This document shows, piece after piece, positions 60,349 through 64,000 of a DNA stretch of 64,000 nucleotides. This DNA is from Euonymus europaeus (lineage: Eukaryota > Streptophyta > Magnoliopsida > Celastrales > Celastraceae), in assembly GCA_963580455.1 (NCBI GenBank), contig OY756968.1, positions 2,889,544 to 2,953,543 of the forward strand. Direction: 5' to 3'. The position numbers and the translations under genes are program-made. A model generated the notes under the pieces. It ran no database searches, had not been told where the DNA came from, and saw only the letters and a list, made by a program, of their open reading frames with translations. Each line of letters begins with the position of its first letter. Position 1 is the stretch's first letter.

Positions 60349-62566
60349 ATGGAGAAGAAGAGCGGCATGGAAGAAAGTCTGATACCGAAAGAAATAGAGA
60401 AGTCGCCGTCTTCTTCTCTAACGTGGGAGTTGCTCTTTCGAGAAGTGAAGAGACTAGGATGGATAGCCGCACCAATGATTGCTGTAACTCTGTCGCAGTA
60501 CCTCTTGCAGGTCATTTCCATGATGATGGCCGGTCATCTAAGTGAACTCTCTCTCTCAAGCGCCGCCCTAGCCATCTCGCTTTCTGAAGTCACGGGCTTC
60601 AGCGTTCTCGTATGTCCTTCCTTCCTTCCTACTTTTAATTGAGCTGAATTCTGTGTATGAGCTTTAAAGTAACTGAATTATGTGTAACATTGGCATGCTG
60701 AACAGCTAGGGATGGCAAGTGCATTGGAAACTCTTTGTGGGCGAGCTTATGGAGCTCAGCAGTATCACAAACTTGGAACTCAGACTTACAGTGCTATATT
60801 CTGCCTGATTTTAGTTTGTCTTCCAATATCTTTGATATGGATAAACATGGGAAAGATACTTATATTAATCGGACAAGACCCCGAAATTTCATATGAAGCT
60901 GGTAGATTTACAACGTGGCTAGTTCCTGGACTCTTTGCTTACGCAATTGTTCAATCACTGCTTCGATTCTTTCTGATGCAGAGTTTGATTTTTCCCATGC
61001 TTATAAGCTCTATCCTAACTTTATGTATCCACATACCACTCTGTTGGGTTTTAGTATTTAAGTCAAGACTTGAGAATCTAGGAGCGGCATTTGCACTCAG
61101 TATTTCTATGTGGTTAAATGCGATTTTTCTTGGGTTATACATGAAGTTTTCTTCTACCTGTTCAAAAACCCGCGTGCCAATTTCTACAGAGTTGTTCCGA
61201 GAGATTGGAGAGTTTTTTCGCTTTGCCATTCCTTCTGCAGTAATGATATGGTAATTTATTTAAGTTAGTTTCTTGTGAAAGAGTAAGCTTTATAATCTTT
61301 GAAGCATTTTTTTCAATGGTCATCATTAATTGCAGCCTTGAATGGTGGTCATATGAGTTGCTCGTTTTGATCTCCGGGTTTTTACCTAATCCACAGCTCG
61401 AAACTTCAGTCCTCTCTGTATGGTAGGTTTGCCTGGGGGTGCATTGAATCTGAATATACTATGACAGTCTCCAAAACTTTGAGAATTTGTCTTGAACAAA
61501 GAAAACGGAGTTGCACTAATCTATTTTGTTGAATTTTCTTTGCAGTCTCCAGACAATTACAACACTCTATATGATCCCATATGGACTTGCTGCAGCAGCA
61601 AGGTTTTTCCCAACATAAACATCCATCCATATTGTTTACATAAATACATGCATTCATACGACTGATTTATGCATTGATTGTGTTAACAAAGACATTACTT
61701 TTGTCCTTTTTGAGTGTAGCACTAGAATCTCAAATGAATTAGGAGCAGGGCACTCTGAAGCTGCACGTATAGTTGTCTACGCTCTGATGTTTCTTGCAGT
61801 AATAGAAACAACTATAGTAAGTTCAACAATCTTCGCTAGTCGACATGTTTTAGGTTACACGTTCAGCAATGAGAAGGAAGTTGTGGATTATGTCACTGTC
61901 ATGTCTCCCTTGGTGTGTATTTCTATTATACTAGATACCTTACAAGGAGTACTTTCAGGTTAGAGTGAACCCTCATCTTGTTTTTCAACTAGTAAAACTT
62001 CTTCTCTTCATAGAAGATTATAGAGAGTTTCGTTCTTGTTCTTGATCAGGTGTTGCCAGAGGATGCGGATGGCAGCATATAGGAGCTTATGTCAATCTCG
62101 CTGCTTTCTATCTTTGCGGGATACCTTGTGCTGCAATGTTCGGTTTCTGGGCACAGTTAAGAGGGAAGGGCCTGTGGTTGGGAATACAATCCGGTTCTTT
62201 TACACAAACGATTCTTCTCTTTATCGCAACAGGTTGCACAAACTGGGAAAAGCAGGTCTGTAACATTTATCTTAACAAGCTTCACATTGTTTATGGTAGC
62301 CGCTTCTGCAAATTTTATTCTTCTTGTTTCAATTCTCTCGTTCTCTGCACTTAAATTATCTTCATTCGTCTTACTAAACAAGTTATGCTAAATAACTACG
62401 TGTCTATGTCATTGGAGTAGGACTATAAATCCCATTTATTCCGATGAGTTTTCAGACTAAAACTTTATTTTGGTGATGTTTTTGGTATGCTTCAATATTG
62501 CAGGCAATCAAGGCGAGGGAGAGGCTCTTTGAAGGAAGACATTTAGCTGATAATGGTTTGGCGTAG
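60349..62566 (+). CDS. MATE-family multidrug/toxin efflux carrier (DTX type)
   Basis: Seven exons (60349-60609, 60706-61250, 61336-61422, 61546-61602, 61720-61958, 62050-62255, 62504-62566) encode 485 residues, usual for plant DTX/MATE proteins. A charged N-terminus is followed by [20 protein letters not shown], then [20 protein letters not shown], the family signature. Later come [60 protein letters not shown] and [20 protein letters not shown]. About 12 membrane segments are expected. These carriers export flavonoids, alkaloids, hormones or citrate by proton antiport at the tonoplast or plasma membrane. The resemblance is to the DTX10-16 subgroup; the substrate is unknown. The ATG at 60349 was preferred as the first in-frame Met in the mRNA region. 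Confidence 0.93.
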
Positions 62567-64000
62567 ATTGGTAACTAATGATTGGTGAATAAACAGTGCT
62601 TCAACAAGTACGTACTTATGTAGGAAACCACACAAAATGTGCCCTTAAACATCTGTCTCCAAGCATATGTGTGCCCTTTGTAATCTCCAAATCATTTTTT
62701 GTTGTGCTTCCACTTGTTTTTGTGCCTAATAATTATGAGTGAAAAGAATTTGGGTCCAGGATGATCTGGGTCGAACAAAACATAGCGTGTTTATAAGATA
62801 TTTGCATGTCCGAACCCGGATTTGTTTGGATTTTCTGAAGTACTTAATTGATCATATTCGGATTGATTTAAATTTTGACATAATTCAATCCGTGTTATGA
62901 TCTAGACAACTAAATCATATTTTTGTGTTTGGGCTTGAACTCGATTTTAAACTGAACAAACCAAAATCTATGTTTGGACACATTCAAATTTGATTTAATA
63001 TGAGTCGAACAAATTGTTCATCCAAATCGGACATAATTTTATCACTCTATCAATAACAAGAGTATCTATCCACCCTACACAAGTATACAAACTGCCCAAC
63101 CTAACATGTATATCCGTTCCTTGGTTTCACATGCTCACCTGCTCAATTTATTGACCTCATTCTTCTCAGCCACCTCCAGATCCAAAATCGGACAGGTGAC
63201 TCATGACTGATGCTAGAATTGGGGCCTCAAGAATTGAATTCAATAGTCGACCTCCTAACCCCCATTAAAATACATGCAAGATTTTTTCTTGTAGAGACAT
63301 ATAAAATACATTTAAAGGGTAATGCTAGTATGCTACAGACTCCAAAGTAGGATCTTATTTTATCCTCTAATTTATGTCTCAAATTGATATGACGTGTGAA
63401 ATAACATACATATTGCATATGGTTTACTTTAAGATCTAATCCTTCACATTCATCCATCGATTGCCCACTCATTATTTTGTCGCAACTAAAGCTGCTTAAG
63501 GTTGCACAGTTGCCAAGAACAAACTACAAATCGGGGACTTTTTCATGAAAGGAACAAACAAAAATAAAATACGGTTGTGGTGCATATCTCTATCAAAAAT
63601 ATTCTTAAAGCATCCTAAGGCTTTGTTAGCAAAATAGGGGTAGTGACAATGAAGTATTTTGAAAGTTCCGGTTCTGACCGGTTATGATGGTAGTGATTTT
63701 GGGTGTTTTTAATAGAGATTTTTAAAACAATATATTTCAGTGCTTAAGAAAATATTAAAATACCAATTTTGAAGGCATTTTTATGAAATATCAAAATCGG
63801 TGAGAACATCCCATTTGGGGTGTTTTATAAACCATTGAAAGTTATTTTAGACTGATTTTGAAGGGTTTAAAACCCCCAAAATCAGTGATTCAAACGATAA
63901 TTCTTACAAGTGTCGATAAAACTATACATTTTAAAAAGAAAATATCATTTCCAGTGTTTACCGGTCTCCAAAGTGATATTTAACATTTTTGAATAGAAAA
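62567..64000. other. 3' flank of the MATE gene and intergenic sequence
   Basis: No gene seen. Near 63692-63886, TGATTTTGGGTGTTTTTAA and the reverse complement of TTTAAAACCCCCAAAATCA could be short inverted ends of a small MITE of about 200 bp. The window ends within AT-rich sequence. Confidence 0.35.

Overview
The window is nuclear DNA from a flowering plant, almost certainly a eudicot. It is AT-rich. Most genes are split by spliceosomal GT-AG introns, and the families are plant-specific: isoprenylated HIPP metallochaperones, a subgroup-4 R2R3-MYB, SABATH methyltransferases, a PADRE/DUF4228 protein and a DTX/MATE carrier. Between the genes lie MITEs, solo LTRs, a TRIM and a LINE remnant. I cannot name the species. 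No operon, tRNA, rRNA or CRISPR array was seen.

Layout. 1-8.4 kb: a Tourist-like MITE, an SNM1/Apollo-type DNA-repair nuclease (1604-3739, +), an unrecognised small two-exon gene candidate (4414-4864, -) and a 2-kb repeat-filled TIR element. 8.4-18.7 kb: a frameshifted U-box fragment, a MYB repressor (9459-10263, -), a nine-exon plastid-type DUF3326 gene (13664-16634, -) and a long HIPP gene (17174-18677, -). 18.7-31 kb: transposon-rich, with a 710-bp TIR element that has intact ends and target-site duplication, a 563-bp solo LTR, and a second, short HIPP gene (27280-27980, -). 31-34.8 kb: a small N-myristoylation-type ORF, a 964-bp solo LTR, a LINE remnant and a fasciclin-like pseudogene. 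35.3-43.2 kb: an ELL-associated factor (EAF) gene (35318-38551, -), a ribose-5-phosphate isomerase C-terminal fragment with an open frame (40911-41276, +) and a PADRE/DUF4228 gene (42613-43149, -). 45-51 kb: an intact SABATH methyltransferase (45181-46557, -) and a decayed tandem copy (50281-51071, -). Between these two lie a long-TIR element carrying a galactinol synthase fragment and a complete 551-bp TRIM retrotransposon. 52.8-62.6 kb: the mitochondrial ATP synthase beta gene in nine exons (52854-56428, -), a further probable solo LTR, and a seven-exon MATE transporter (60349-62566, +).

The genes do not form a pathway. Housekeeping genes (DNA repair, EAF, ATP synthase, DUF3326) sit beside specialised-metabolism and stress genes (MYB, SABATH, MATE, HIPPs, PADRE). 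Clusters of GGCCCA/TGGGCC (site II-like) motifs lie upstream of the repair gene, the DUF3326 gene and the EAF gene. Intron and exon boundaries were worked out by hand from splice consensus and reading-frame continuity; each multi-exon model given as intact sums to an open frame. The strongest structural finding is the pair of long inverted repeats around a captured galactinol synthase fragment, with a TRIM beside it. I found no convincing wholly new biological system. The nearest candidates are a few small unrecognised ORFs and a widely conserved plastid-type protein of unknown function.
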